Source of the DNA: Ruegeria sp. Ofav3-42
GTDB taxonomy: Bacteria; Pseudomonadota; Alphaproteobacteria; Rhodobacterales; Rhodobacteraceae
Length of the DNA stretch: 64,000 nt
Assembly (NCBI RefSeq): GCF_022347725.1
Contig: NZ_JAKRGB010000001.1
Coordinates: 248,001 to 312,000 of the forward strand
Reading direction: 5' to 3'
Shown: one piece after another, positions 37,800 through 48,926 of the stretch
Layout: the number at the start of each line of letters is the position of its first letter
Position numbering within the stretch: position 1 is the stretch's first letter
The notes under the pieces: generated by a model
What the model saw: the letters and a program-made list of their open reading frames with translations, nothing else
Told to the model about the DNA's origin: nothing
The model's database searches: none
Position numbers and translations under genes: made by a program

Positions 37800-38801
37800 A
37801 TGCAAGCTTTACTCAGCGTCGCTCCGGGCGGGCCGGAAACTTTGGAACTTACGACTCTGCCCGATCCGATGCCGGGAAAGGGAGAATTGCTGGTCGGGGT
37901 CAAAGCGGCTGGCGTCAATTTTCCGGACACGCTGATGATCCAAGACCTGTATCAGATCAAACCGCCCCGGCCATTCGCCCCCGGAGGTGAAATCGCGGGT
38001 GAGGTACTGGCAATTGGAGAAGGCGTTAGCGGGTTCGACGTTGGCGACCGGGTGTTGGCGCTGACCGGTCACGGCGGGTTTGCAACCCATTTGACCGTTA
38101 AGGCGGCAACGGCCGTTAAATTCCCCGATACGATGCCTTTCGAAGATGCGGCCTGTTTCATTTTCACCTACGGCACCTCGTATCACGCGCTGAAGGATCG
38201 CGCGACGTTGAAACCCGGGGAAACCCTTTTGATCCTTGGTGCGGCGGGTGGTGTCGGAAGCGCTGCCATCGAGTTGGGCAAGGCCATGGGCGCCCGGGTG
38301 ATCGCTGCGGTATCTTCGTCAGAAAAGGCGGATTTTTGCCGTCAGATCGGAGCGGATGAAACCATCGTGTATTCACGGCAGATGGATCGAGGTGCGCAAA
38401 AGGCATTCTCTGCGGAAATTAAAACGTCAGCTGGCGCAAATGGGGTTGATGTCGTGTATGACGGTGTCGGCGGCGACTATGCAGAGCCCGCGCTGCGCTG
38501 CATGGCGTGGAATGGCAGGTTCCTTGTTGTTGGTTTCCCGGCTGGCATTCCCAAAATTCCACTCAATCTGCCGTTGTTGAAAGGCTGCCAAATTGTTGGC
38601 GTGTTCTGGGGGGCTTCGGTGTTCCGCGATCCTAAAGGCCATGCGGAAAATGTCAGCGAGTTGTTCGACCTATATCAAAAATCTGAGATAAAACCGCAGA
38701 TCAGCGCCCGGTTTCCGTTGGCAGATGCGAGCCAAGCTCTGGCGCTGCTGAACGAAAGATCGGTTCTCGGGAAGATTGTGGTCACGATGCCTGAAGCCTG
38801 A
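37800..38801 (+). CDS. NADPH:quinone oxidoreductase family protein (zinc-free MDR)
   Basis: 333-residue medium-chain reductase. The cofactor motif is LGAAGGVGSAAIELGKAMGA (pattern AAGGVG). It lacks the cysteines of zinc alcohol dehydrogenases. It resembles quinone reductases and enoyl reductases that sit in CoA-linked catabolic clusters. Divergent from the SDR gene at 36847-37665. Confidence 0.85.
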   Translation: MQALLSVAPGGPETLELTTLPDPMPGKGELLVGVKAAGVNFPDTLMIQDLYQIKPPRPFAPGGEIAGEVLAIGEGVSGFDVGDRVLALTGHGGFATHLTVKAATAVKFPDTMPFEDAACFIFTYGTSYHALKDRATLKPGETLLILGAAGGVGSAAIELGKAMGARVIAAVSSSEKADFCRQIGADETIVYSRQMDRGAQKAFSAEIKTSAGANGVDVVYDGVGGDYAEPALRCMAWNGRFLVVGFPAGIPKIPLNLPLLKGCQIVGVFWGASVFRDPKGHAENVSELFDLYQKSEIKPQISARFPLADASQALALLNERSVLGKIVVTMPEA

Positions 38802-38929
38802 ATGCACGCGAGTTTCTGTATCAAGGGATGATGGTGTTCGATTGGTGACACTCGCCTGATGAGTGCGCAGGCTGGTGGACATCCATGCCTTTTCACGTTT
38901 ATGAACCAGTAAATGGGGATTGTGAAATA

Positions 38930-39379
38930 ATGCATAAAGTTCTGATTTTGAACGGTCCAAATCTAAACCTGCTCGGCACTCGGCAACCCGAGGTTTACGG
39001 TCGTACGACTCTGAAAATGGTCGAAGAATCCTGCGTAAACCATGGCGCGTCCATTGGGTTGGACGTTTCACACCTGCAGTCCAATCATGAAGGCGCATTG
39101 ATTGATGCCATCCATGCGGCCAAAGGCACGCAGGACGGGATCGTTCTGAACGCGGGCGCCTATACCCACACGTCGATTGCCCTGATGGATGCGATTTCCT
39201 CGGTCGAATTGCCTGTGGTGGAAGTTCATTTGTCCAACATTCATGCCCGCGAGCCCTTTCGGCACACATCCTACATCGCGCGGGTTGCGCTGGGTCAGAT
39301 CTGTGGTTTTGGGTTGCAAAGCTACGTTATGGCGCTGGATGCGTTGTCGGCTCATCTCAAGAATGAGGGGGCCGTATGA
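38930..39379 (+). CDS. aroQ: 3-dehydroquinate dehydratase, type II
   Basis: Third shikimate step. 149 residues from the ATG at 38930, where the family start MHKVLILNGPNLNLLG lies. The catalytic Tyr is in RQPEVYG, with NAGAYTHTSIAL and the proton donor in EVHLSNIHAREPFRH. Its stop codon overlaps the start of a LuxR-type regulator gene (ATGA), an unusual coupling. Confidence 0.95.
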   Translation: MHKVLILNGPNLNLLGTRQPEVYGRTTLKMVEESCVNHGASIGLDVSHLQSNHEGALIDAIHAAKGTQDGIVLNAGAYTHTSIALMDAISSVELPVVEVHLSNIHAREPFRHTSYIARVALGQICGFGLQSYVMALDALSAHLKNEGAV

Positions 39380-40131
39380 AGCTGGGCGAATATCTGAATT
39401 TTCTCAGCTACGTCAAAACGCTGGAAGAGCTTTGGGACGCTCATTGCCGCCAGATGGCAGAGTTCGGTTTCGAACGCCTGCTGTATGGCTACACGCGCTA
39501 CAGAACCGAAACCTCGCTGGGTGATCCCGAAGACTTCACCATCCTGACCAACCACGCCACAGACTACATTGATGGTTTCGTGCGGGACGGCCTGTATTTC
39601 CACGCCCCGATGTTGAAATGGGCGTTGAAAAACGAAGGTGCGGCCAGTTGGAAGATGATCCAGGACATGAGTTCTGACGGTAGGATGACTGCCGAAGAAC
39701 GACAGGTCTATGAGTTCAACCGGTCAAAAGGTGTGGTGGCCGGATACACCATCAGCTTTACGTCCGTGTCGATGCGGTCCAAGGGGGCAATTTCACTTTC
39801 CGCTGGTGGGTCGGTTGGTCAGAGTGACGTTGACGCGATCTGGGCGGAACATGGCGATGACATCCTGTTGATGAACAATGTCGCGCACCTCAAGATCCTC
39901 ACCCTTCCCTACAACGCCCCAAACCGAGCCCTGACCAAGCGCCAACGTGAGGCGTTGGAATGGGTCGGTGACGGAAAGACAACGCAGGATATCGCCCTGC
40001 TCATGGGGCTGACGGCGGCGACGGTAGAAAAGCATCTCAGGCTCGCGCGCGAATCTCTGTCGGTCGAGACAACGGCACAAGCTGTACTGAAGGCTTCGTT
40101 GCAAAATCAGATGTTCAAAATGGAAGCTTGA
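39376..40131 (+). CDS. LuxR-type regulator with autoinducer-binding domain
   Basis: 251 residues: N-terminal autoinducer-binding domain (about 15-165, with FGFERLLYGYTRYR and SFTSVSMRSKGAISL) and C-terminal LuxR HTH (about 185-245, LTKRQREALEWVGDGKTTQDIALLMGLT seen as LTKRQREALEWV...TAATVEKHL). No luxI synthase lies in the window, so it is a LuxR solo here. It is translationally coupled to aroQ. Whether it senses an acyl-homoserine lactone cannot be told; several pocket residues would need alignment. Confidence 0.85.
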   Translation: MKLGEYLNFLSYVKTLEELWDAHCRQMAEFGFERLLYGYTRYRTETSLGDPEDFTILTNHATDYIDGFVRDGLYFHAPMLKWALKNEGAASWKMIQDMSSDGRMTAEERQVYEFNRSKGVVAGYTISFTSVSMRSKGAISLSAGGSVGQSDVDAIWAEHGDDILLMNNVAHLKILTLPYNAPNRALTKRQREALEWVGDGKTTQDIALLMGLTAATVEKHLRLARESLSVETTAQAVLKASLQNQMFKMEA

Positions 40132-40141
40132 TGTGCCTTTT

Positions 40142-40161
40142 TTGACGCTAATTTGCGTCAA
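40142..40161. promoter_or_regulatory. 20-base palindrome after the luxR-type gene
   Basis: TTGACGCTAATTTGCGTCAA has the length and symmetry of a lux box, with only one mismatched pair. It begins 10 bases past the stop codon. It could instead act as a weak terminator stem, because TTGACGC/GCGTCAA also folds as a hairpin. Confidence 0.35.
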
Positions 40162-40420
40162 TTTACGTAGGGTAAGGAAAACATGACTTCCCGAATCTGA
40201 GACCTAGTTGCAAAGTGATATTGTTCCGTGAGTGGTGGCTTTGGCCTGGGAACGTTTTGGTCGGATCTTTGCAATAACAAAGCTCTCCGATCGCTCTGAC
40301 ACAAGGGCGCCTATTTGTCCGCGTCTCTTAGTTGGAATTTTGGGGGGCCTCGACCATCCCCATCTGCGGGGCCCCTCAATCCTTCACTGATCGTGTGAGT
40401 TCAGTGCGCAAGCGAGCGCA

Positions 40421-40487
40421 AAAAAAACCGGCTACGCGTGGCGTAACCGGTTAATTTCTTTTTTAGGTTGAGGCCTCTTTCGAGGCC
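40421..40487 (-). terminator. tandem terminators of tsf
   Basis: On the minus strand GGCCTC / GAGGCC (40472-40487) comes first, then AACCGG-TACGC / GCGTA-CCGGTT (40426-40452) followed by a run of T. Strong end for the rpsB-tsf transcript. Confidence 0.8.
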
Positions 40488-40497
40488 CCCTCCATTC

Positions 40498-41373
40498 TTA
40501 GCCCTGCGCGGCTTTGGCAACTTCGGCTGCGAAGTCTTCTTTTTCGACGACGATGCCTTCGCCAACTTCCAGACGAACGAAACCGGTGATGGTTGCGCCC
40601 GCTTCTTTGGCCGCTGCTTCAACGGTCAGGTCAGGGTTCACAACAAACGCCTGATTCAGCAGGGTCGATTCCGCAACGAATTTCTTCATACGGCCTTCGA
40701 TCATCTTTTCGATCACCTGCTCCGGTTTGCCGGATTCGCGGGCGATGTCCATCTGAACCTGCTTTTCCTTCTCGACAACAGCCGGGTCCATGTCCGCCTC
40801 GGACAGAGCTGCCGGGTTCACAGCGGCGATGTGCATCGCAACCTGCTTGCCGATGGTTTCATCGCCACCCGACAGAGCAACCAGAACACCGATTTTGCCC
40901 ATGCCGTTGGTGGCTGCGTTGTGAACGTAGGACACAACGGTGTCACCCGACAGTTTGGCCATGCGGCGCACCGACATGTTCTCACCAATGGTGGCGATCT
41001 TGTCGGTCAGGGTGTCCGCAACGGACTTGCCGCCCAGGTCAGCCGCCAGCAGAGCTTCGACATTGTCGACGCCTTCGGCCGCGTAAGCGATCTTGCCAAC
41101 CATTTCCTGGAACTCGGCGTTTTTCGCAACGAAGTCGGTTTCCGAGTTCACCTCGACCGCAACACCGTTGCCACCGTCGACGTGCACTGCAACCAGACCT
41201 TCAGCTGCGGTACGGCCGGATTTCTTGGCCGCTTTGGCCAGACCTTTGGTACGCAGCCAGTCGACGGCCTCGTCCATGTTGCCGCCAGTTTCGGTCAGCG
41301 CTTTTTTCGCGTCCATCATGCCTGCGCCGGTCGAGTCGCGCAGTTCTTTAACCATTGCTGCTGTGATTGCCAT
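40498..41373 (-). CDS. tsf: elongation factor Ts
   Basis: Nucleotide exchange factor for EF-Tu. 291 residues with UBA-like N-terminus ([19 protein letters not shown]), the contact motif SETDFVAKN near residue 80, and the usual length. Lies after rpsB as in most bacteria, with an attenuator hairpin between. Confidence 0.97.
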   Translation of the reverse strand: MAITAAMVKELRDSTGAGMMDAKKALTETGGNMDEAVDWLRTKGLAKAAKKSGRTAAEGLVAVHVDGGNGVAVEVNSETDFVAKNAEFQEMVGKIAYAAEGVDNVEALLAADLGGKSVADTLTDKIATIGENMSVRRMAKLSGDTVVSYVHNAATNGMGKIGVLVALSGGDETIGKQVAMHIAAVNPAALSEADMDPAVVEKEKQVQMDIARESGKPEQVIEKMIEGRMKKFVAESTLLNQAFVVNPDLTVEAAAKEAGATITGFVRLEVGEGIVVEKEDFAAEVAKAAQG

Positions 41374-41402
41374 CTTTTGGCTCTCCTCAATTCAAACGGA
41401 AT

Positions 41403-41425
41403 TGGGGCAGGTCTACCCTGCCCCA
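41403..41425 (-). terminator. attenuator hairpin between rpsB and tsf
   Basis: TGGGGCAGG / CCTGCCCCA forms a perfect 9-bp stem with a 5-base loop, 24 bases past rpsB. No T-run follows on the minus strand, so partial termination or mRNA end protection is more likely than full stop. Confidence 0.5.
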
Positions 41426-41449
41426 TATGTCATTTACGTGACGGGCAGC

Positions 41450-42235
41450 TTACGCTTCGGCAGGTGCTTCTGCTTCCGCTTCTTCTGCAACGGCTTCTTC
41501 AACCGGCGCTTCTTCGAATGCGCCCAGGTCAACGCCTGCTGCACCCAGTTGAGCGGTCATGCCGTCCAGAGCGGCGCGAGCGGCCAGATCGCAGTACAGA
41601 GCGATCGCGCGCGCTGCGTCGTCGTTGCCGGGGATGATGTAGTCAACGCCGTCAGGCGAACAGTTGGTGTCGACAACAGCCACAACCGGGATACCCAGCT
41701 TGTTGGCTTCAGCGATGGCCAGTGCTTCTTTCTTAACGTCGATGACGAACAGCAGGTCCGGAACGCCGCCCATCTCGCGGATACCGCCCAGCGAAGCTTG
41801 CAGTTTGCCCTGGTCACGCTCCATGCCCAGACGCTCTTTCTTGGTCAGCCCTTCTGCGCCCGATTCCATGGCTTCGTCGATCTGGTTCAGACGGTTGATC
41901 GACTGGGAAACGGTTTTCCAGTTGGTCAGAGTACCGCCCAGCCAGCGGTGGTTCATGTAGTACTGAGCCGACTTTTCAGCGGCGTCTGCGATCGGCTGAG
42001 CTGCCTGACGCTTGGTACCAACGAACAGAACGCGGCCACCTTTTGCAACGGTGTCACGAACAGCCTGCAGAGCCTGATCCAGCATCGGAACGGTCTGGGT
42101 CAGGTCCATGATGTGGATGCCATTGCGCGAGCCGTAGATGAACGGGCCCATGCGGGGATTCCAACGCTGCGTCTGGTGACCAAAGTGAACGCCAGCTTCC
42201 AGCAGCTGACGCATGGTGAACTCGGGAAGAGCCAT
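41450..42235 (-). CDS. rpsB: 30S ribosomal protein S2
   Basis: 261 residues from the ATG at 42235 ([21 protein letters not shown]). The rest is well conserved: [28 protein letters not shown] and [12 protein letters not shown]. An acidic Ala/Glu-rich C-terminal tail ([21 protein letters not shown] in part) extends beyond the usual end, common in alphaproteobacteria. The longer frame to 42292 is discarded. Confidence 0.97.
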   Translation of the reverse strand: MALPEFTMRQLLEAGVHFGHQTQRWNPRMGPFIYGSRNGIHIMDLTQTVPMLDQALQAVRDTVAKGGRVLFVGTKRQAAQPIADAAEKSAQYYMNHRWLGGTLTNWKTVSQSINRLNQIDEAMESGAEGLTKKERLGMERDQGKLQASLGGIREMGGVPDLLFVIDVKKEALAIAEANKLGIPVVAVVDTNCSPDGVDYIIPGNDDAARAIALYCDLAARAALDGMTAQLGAAGVDLGAFEEAPVEEAVAEEAEAEAPAEA

Positions 42236-42320
42236 GCTATTTTCCTTTTCCGGTTTACGCCTGGGCGGGGGTGAAAGAAGCGGATGCTCCAACCGGCGGT
42301 CTTGATGAGGATGTCTCCCT

Positions 42321-42351
42321 CAAAAAGGCCAAACCCCGCCTGCGGGTTTGA
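42321..42351 (-). terminator. hairpin between olsA and rpsB: terminator or rpsB leader
   Basis: CAAACCCGC / GCGGGGTTTG with GGCCTTTTT on the minus strand makes a good intrinsic terminator for olsA. It also begins within a few bases of the start site predicted by the promoter at 42360-42388, so it may instead form the 5' end of the rpsB mRNA. Confidence 0.6.
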
Positions 42352-42359
42352 ATGGCGCG

Positions 42360-42388
42360 CGTATACGGCAGGTTTCGATATAGCGCAA
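42360..42388 (-). promoter_or_regulatory. candidate rpsB promoter
   Basis: On the minus strand TTGCGC (plus 42383-42388) and TATACG (plus 42360-42365) are 17 bases apart. A start near 42353 would place the hairpin at 42321-42351 at the very start of the rpsB transcript. Confidence 0.35.
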
Positions 42389-42401
42389 GGGTCAATCGCC
42401 C

Positions 42402-43277
42402 TTATTTTTCGAGCCGCGCCAAAGCATGTGCATGGCGCACGGCCTCTTCGCAATGAGCGGCCAGCGTTTTGCGGTCGGCGAAGTCGCTGACCTTGGCGGG
42501 GGCATGATAGATCAGCTCGACACTGCCTTGTCTGCGTGCACTCAACGTTTTGAGAAGATGCGGAGCGAAATCCATGTCGCCCCACCAACCATAGAACCGA
42601 TCCGGTTGTCCGGCTGGCGCGTGAAAAACCACGGAAACAGGTTGTACGTACATGAAATCGCGCAGTTCCTCTGAAAAGAACGCAGCGAAGAGCGTTGTTT
42701 TAAATGGTAAAACCCGTAGTCCATCGGTCGAGGTTCCCTCGGGGAAAAACAGCAGCTTGTGGCCAGCTTTCAGGCGCTCTTCGAAGATCAGAGTTTGCTC
42801 GCGGGCCTTCTTGCGGTCGCGCTCGATAAATACGGTGCCCGTTGAACGTGCCAGCCAGCCAATGCCAGGCCATTTGGCAACTTCGGCCTTGGAAACGAAG
42901 TACACGCGTTTGCGGGCGTTCAACGCAAAAATGTCCAGCCACGAGGTATGGTTTGCGACCACAGCTCCGCGCTCGCGCATCAGTTCTCCGGAACTGCGAA
43001 ATCCTATGCCAAGAAGCCGCAGTGCATTGCGACAGACGAATTGAGCGATAAACGGTGTGATCGGGCGGTGCACTCCGAACAGCGGGCGTTCGATCAGACG
43101 CACGGTTAACAATACGATCAGCCCGCCAAAGACCAGCAGTGCCAGCGGTACGCCCCGCAGGACCACCAGTAGCCAATCCACGAGGCCCAATTCGATTGGG
43201 TCAGGCGCGTCTTCACTGTTCCAAAGCGGATCGGACACCGTCTCAGGCTCCGCCGTAGATACGCCGCTGGCGTTCAT
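42402..43277 (-). CDS. olsA: 1-acyl-glycerol/lyso-ornithine lipid acyltransferase
   Basis: 291-residue membrane-bound PlsC-family acyltransferase. The HX4D catalytic motif is NHTSWLD, and FPEGTSTDG is the glycerolipid-binding motif. A hydrophobic helix near residue 40-60 anchors it. It directly follows an OlsB-type gene with a 35-base overlap, which points to the second acylation of lyso-ornithine lipid; it may also act on lysophosphatidate. Confidence 0.85.
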   Translation of the reverse strand: MNASGVSTAEPETVSDPLWNSEDAPDPIELGLVDWLLVVLRGVPLALLVFGGLIVLLTVRLIERPLFGVHRPITPFIAQFVCRNALRLLGIGFRSSGELMRERGAVVANHTSWLDIFALNARKRVYFVSKAEVAKWPGIGWLARSTGTVFIERDRKKAREQTLIFEERLKAGHKLLFFPEGTSTDGLRVLPFKTTLFAAFFSEELRDFMYVQPVSVVFHAPAGQPDRFYGWWGDMDFAPHLLKTLSARRQGSVELIYHAPAKVSDFADRKTLAAHCEEAVRHAHALARLEK

Positions 43278-43998
43278 TCATACGCGCCGTATCCAGGATC
43301 AGGCAGACGTCGGTGGTGTTGAAGGCGTGGTCGATGAAGGCCCCCTCGCCCACAAAGCCGCCGAGGCGCAGGTATGCCTTGATCAACGCAGGCACCTGTA
43401 CCATCGCAGCGCGCCGATCCAGAGCGTCTGGCGCGACGAGGTCCATGGATTGGAACACATCTGGTTGCGCTCTGACCCGCAAGTCCGGTGGAGCCAAATG
43501 ATTGTGGTGCAACATCGACAAAGGCTGCGCCAGTTTTTGAATGTTGATGCCGTGAAAACTGGCGACACCGAACAGCACTTCGATTTCGCGCTCGGTCACA
43601 TATCCGGCGAGGCCGTTCCACAGATGATACATCGCCGTGCCGCCCCGGTAGTCGGGATGCAGGCAGGACCGGCCAAGCTCCAGCAGCTTGCGCCCGCTTT
43701 GTTTCAACACAGTCAGGTCGTATTCGTCCTCGGAATAAAACTGCCCCAATTTCAGTGCACGTTCGCCCGGTAACAGTCTGTAAACGCCGATAACTTCGCC
43801 GGTGGCATCGTCATAGGCCAGCATATGATCGAAGTATGGATCGAACCGGTCCTGCTCGAGGCCCGCTTCGTGGTCCACCATCTCACCGCCGCCGCCCAAT
43901 TCGCGGACGAATACGTCATAACGCAACCTTTGCGCCGCGCGCAGTTCCGCCTCGGATTCGGCAAGTTTGACGGTGAAAGAAGGACCTGCATCCGGCAT
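43243..43998 (-). CDS. olsB: L-ornithine N-alpha-acyltransferase (first step of ornithine lipid)
   Basis: 251-residue GNAT-fold acyltransferase of the hemolysin-like OlsB family. Typical stretches are LRYDVFVRELG near the start, LELGRSCLHPDYRGG and HGINIQKLAQPLSMLHHNHLAPPDLR (seen as FHGINIQKLAQPLSML). Transfers a 3-hydroxyacyl group from acyl carrier protein to ornithine. Operon with olsA. No Pho box is obvious before it, although ornithine lipid often rises under phosphate limitation. Confidence 0.87.
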   Translation of the reverse strand: MPDAGPSFTVKLAESEAELRAAQRLRYDVFVRELGGGGEMVDHEAGLEQDRFDPYFDHMLAYDDATGEVIGVYRLLPGERALKLGQFYSEDEYDLTVLKQSGRKLLELGRSCLHPDYRGGTAMYHLWNGLAGYVTEREIEVLFGVASFHGINIQKLAQPLSMLHHNHLAPPDLRVRAQPDVFQSMDLVAPDALDRRAAMVQVPALIKAYLRLGGFVGEGAFIDHAFNTTDVCLILDTARMNERQRRIYGGA

Positions 43999-44096
43999 CG
44001 GGGCTTCCGTTATTGTTTGGGCGCTGATACCGCAGTTTTTGGTTGAATGGCAACCAGCGCGGCGGGTGCCGGACGTTAACCATTCCTAAACCAGTT

Positions 44097-44279
44097 TCAC
44101 TGATCAAAGACCGGCATCAGGGCGATGCGAGTCCCGTCAATCACCACTTTCCCCTGCTCGCGGAAATTCACGGTGACTTTGCCCCCGATGTTGGACTGTA
44201 CCTGTCCAACACCCCAATCGGGGAAATCGGGGTGGCGGACATACATGCCCGGTGCAAGAATGGCATTGAGGTCTGTCAT
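44097..44279 (-). CDS. DUF3553 protein
   Basis: 60 residues: MTDLNAILAPGMYVRHPDFP, then DWGVGQVQSN and GGKVTVNFREQGK. The beta-rich sequence resembles the small barrel domain found at the end of UvrD/PcrA-type helicases and as free proteins in alphaproteobacteria. Role unknown; contact with RNA polymerase is inferred by analogy. Divergent from chpT with 44 bases between. Confidence 0.8.
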   Translation of the reverse strand: MTDLNAILAPGMYVRHPDFPDWGVGQVQSNIGGKVTVNFREQGKVVIDGTRIALMPVFDQ

Positions 44280-44323
44280 AAACGGGCTCCGGTTCGGCGG
44301 CAGGTACAGCAGGAGAAGTATGC

Positions 44324-44920
44324 ATGGGCGACACCAACGTCAATCTGGCCGAATTGATCGGTTCCCGAATTTGCCACGATCTGATCAGCCCAATCGGAGC
44401 GATCACCAATGGTCTCGAACTGCTCGAGATGGTTGGCACCGTGCAAGGGCCTGAGATGGAGCTGATTACGGGTAGTGTCGGCAGTGCCGGGGCAAGGATT
44501 CGCTTCTTTCGCGTCGCCTTTGGGTCTGCAAGTGATCAGCCGCTGGGACGCGCCGAGGTTACAGAATTGCTGCGCGATGTTGAACGTGCCGGTCGTGTCC
44601 GCGTCAACTGGCACCTGACAGAGGCTGTTCCGCGCAATCAGGTGAAACTCGCCTTTTTGGCCTTGATGTGCTGCGAAAGCGCGATGCCTATGGGCGGCGA
44701 GGTAACGTTGGAAAGTGTCGGCAGCGGTTGGACAGTGACCGGCGTTGCCGACAAGCTGAATCTGGATACGGATCTTTGGAAGAACTTACCCAGGGGACAG
44801 TTCCCCAACAAGGTCACTCCGGCTCAGGTCCAATTTGCCTTGCTGCCTCAAACGGCTGCGTCGATGGGGCGGCGGGTCGCGGCGGAAACCGCCTCAACCC
44901 GCGTTGTCATCCGTTTCTAG
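44324..44920 (+). CDS. chpT: histidine phosphotransferase ChpT
   Basis: Passes phosphate from the hybrid kinase CckA to CtrA and CpdR. 198 residues. His18 in [21 protein letters not shown] (quoted in part: [12 protein letters not shown]) is the phospho-acceptor, followed by a degenerate HATPase-like domain. AGGAGAAG lies 5 bases before the ATG. In roseobacters the CckA-ChpT-CtrA relay controls motility and gene transfer agents rather than an essential cell cycle. Its 3' end overlaps proA by 4 bases. Confidence 0.92.
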   Translation: MGDTNVNLAELIGSRICHDLISPIGAITNGLELLEMVGTVQGPEMELITGSVGSAGARIRFFRVAFGSASDQPLGRAEVTELLRDVERAGRVRVNWHLTEAVPRNQVKLAFLALMCCESAMPMGGEVTLESVGSGWTVTGVADKLNLDTDLWKNLPRGQFPNKVTPAQVQFALLPQTAASMGRRVAAETASTRVVIRF

Positions 44921-46179
44921 GAACGAACAGTCCCATTACCACGGACCAGATATTTGAAGCTGGTCAACTGGGCGGCCCCTACCGGGCCGCGCGCGTGCAT
45001 CTTGCCTGTTGCGATGCCGATTTCGGCACCCATACCAAACTCTCCGCCATCAGCGAACTGGGTTGAGGCGTTGTGCATCAGGATTGCGCTGTCCAGCCGT
45101 TCAAAGAAATACGCAGCCGCCTGGGCATCCTCAGTCATGATGCAATCTGTGTGGTTCGAGCCGTACTGGCGGATATGCGCGATGGCTGCGTCGATGTCAG
45201 CCACGGGTTTGGCCGCAATGATACTGTCGAGGAATTCCTTGCCCCAATCCTCTTCGGTTGCATCAACGCTGCCTTCAATAGCCAACGAACCTTCGGCATG
45301 TACCTCGACGCCAGCAGCTTGCAGGGCCGTAATGACGTCTCGGCCTAAGGTTTCGGCGACGTCCTGATGAATCAGAAGGCATTCAGCAGCACCACAAATT
45401 CCGGTGCGCCGAGTTTTGGCGTTCAGTACGACATCCAGAGTCTTCTGTGGGTCCGCCGCCTTGTCGACATAGATGTGCACGATGCCCTCAAGATGCGCAA
45501 AGACCGGTACGCGCGCCTCACGTTGAACCAGACCGACCAGCCCTTTACCGCCACGCGGAACGATAACGTCCACGTAATCGGTCATGGTCAGCAGTTCCTG
45601 TACTGCGGCACGATCCCGCGTTGGGATGAGTTGGATAGCGTCTTCGGGCAGATTTGCGGCCTTGAGTCCTTCGACCAGACAGGCGTGGATGGCGGTCGAG
45701 GAATGGAAGCTTTCCGAACCGCCACGCAGGATCACCGCATTGCCCGATTTCAGGCACAAGGCACCCGCATCGGCAGTTACGTTCGGACGGCTTTCGTAAA
45801 TCACTCCGATGACGCCCAGCGGCGTACGCACGCGCTGGATATTCAGACCCGAAGCCATGTCCCATTCGGTCAGCACTTCGCCCACCGGATCGGTCTGGTC
45901 TGCAACGGTGCGCAGACCGTCGACCATGCCCTGAATACGCGCTTCATCCAGCATCAGCCGATCCATCATCGCCGGGCTCAGACCCTTTTCGCGACCGAAC
46001 TCCAGATCTTTCTTGTTCGCCTCAATGATCTGGGCGCGATTGGCCCAAACCGCGTCCGCCGCAGCGATCAGTGCGGCGTGTTTACGCTCGGCGCTGGCAA
46101 AGGCCAAATCGGCCGAAGCCGCCTTGGCGCGTTTTCCAAGATCGGCCATCAGGGCGGGAATATTGTCGAAATCCTTCAT
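44917..46179 (-). CDS. proA: gamma-glutamyl phosphate reductase
   Basis: Second step of proline synthesis. 420 residues of aldehyde dehydrogenase fold; the catalytic Cys is in [14 protein letters not shown], and [22 protein letters not shown] (seen as [11 protein letters not shown]) is characteristic. Downstream of proB by 44 bases, in one operon with obgE. Confidence 0.95.
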   Translation of the reverse strand: MKDFDNIPALMADLGKRAKAASADLAFASAERKHAALIAAADAVWANRAQIIEANKKDLEFGREKGLSPAMMDRLMLDEARIQGMVDGLRTVADQTDPVGEVLTEWDMASGLNIQRVRTPLGVIGVIYESRPNVTADAGALCLKSGNAVILRGGSESFHSSTAIHACLVEGLKAANLPEDAIQLIPTRDRAAVQELLTMTDYVDVIVPRGGKGLVGLVQREARVPVFAHLEGIVHIYVDKAADPQKTLDVVLNAKTRRTGICGAAECLLIHQDVAETLGRDVITALQAAGVEVHAEGSLAIEGSVDATEEDWGKEFLDSIIAAKPVADIDAAIAHIRQYGSNHTDCIMTEDAQAAAYFFERLDSAILMHNASTQFADGGEFGMGAEIGIATGKMHARGPVGAAQLTSFKYLVRGNGTVRS

Positions 46180-46223
46180 CTCAGGTGCCTTTCGGTCGGT
46201 CTTTTGGTTCTATCATCGCGCCG

Positions 46224-48361
<2,138 letters not shown>

Positions 48362-48389
48362 CTAATGCAAAGGCCCCATCGGCCACAAG

Positions 48390-48926
48390 TCAGAGTTTTT
48401 TGCTGTATGTCCAAGTGGGCACATTTGCATCGCGCGCCACCGAATAGCTTTCGGCATCACCAAGGTATTCGAACCCGCAATGGGTCAGAACCCGGGCCGA
48501 GGCCGGATTGTCCTGAAACACGCTGGCAAACATGGTGGCGTTTTCCAGCGGGTTGGCATTGACCAATGCCTCGACTGCTTCCGAAGCGATGCCGGTGTTC
48601 CAGTAAATCGGCGCGACCCAATAGCCGACTTCGGACTGGTTCCGATCCAGCCGTTTCAGCGAGATCAGGCCGATCAGCTCTGGGCCGTCATCCTTGGTGG
48701 CATCCATGACCCAGACGTCCTCGTCCCGGTCATCGGCCATCGAACGCGTGATAAACGCCTCGGTCGAACCCGGCACCAGCGGATGCGCGATACTGGTAGT
48801 CATGCGCGCCACGCGCTCATCACCTGCATAATGTTCAATGAGACCCAAATCCGAACGGCGCAACGGGCGCAGATCGAACCGCTCGGTTTCGATGACCGGC
48901 TGGTTTATTATTGTCTCAAGTTTCAT
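48390..48926 (-). CDS. GNAT acetyltransferase (RimJ/RimL type)
   Basis: 178 residues from the ATG at 48926, which overlaps the LysE-type stop codon (ATGA). Motif ETERFDLRPLRRSDL at the start and YWVAPIYWNTGIASEAV (acetyl-CoA loop) and ASARVLTHCGFEYLG are typical of protein or small-molecule N-acetyltransferases related to RimJ. Substrate unknown. Confidence 0.85.
   Translation of the reverse strand: MKLETIINQPVIETERFDLRPLRRSDLGLIEHYAGDERVARMTTSIAHPLVPGSTEAFITRSMADDRDEDVWVMDATKDDGPELIGLISLKRLDRNQSEVGYWVAPIYWNTGIASEAVEALVNANPLENATMFASVFQDNPASARVLTHCGFEYLGDAESYSVARDANVPTWTYSKKL

Larger units (their letters stand above)
40132..40497. other. intergenic region between luxR-type gene and tsf
   Basis: 366 bases without a gene. 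It contains a 20-base palindrome at 40142-40161, a GC-rich inverted repeat GGGGCC/GGCCCC around 40344-40375 on the plus strand, and the tsf terminators at its right end. The middle part (40200-40340) shows no frame; a small RNA ending at the GC-rich repeat is possible but has no T-run. Confidence 0.5.
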
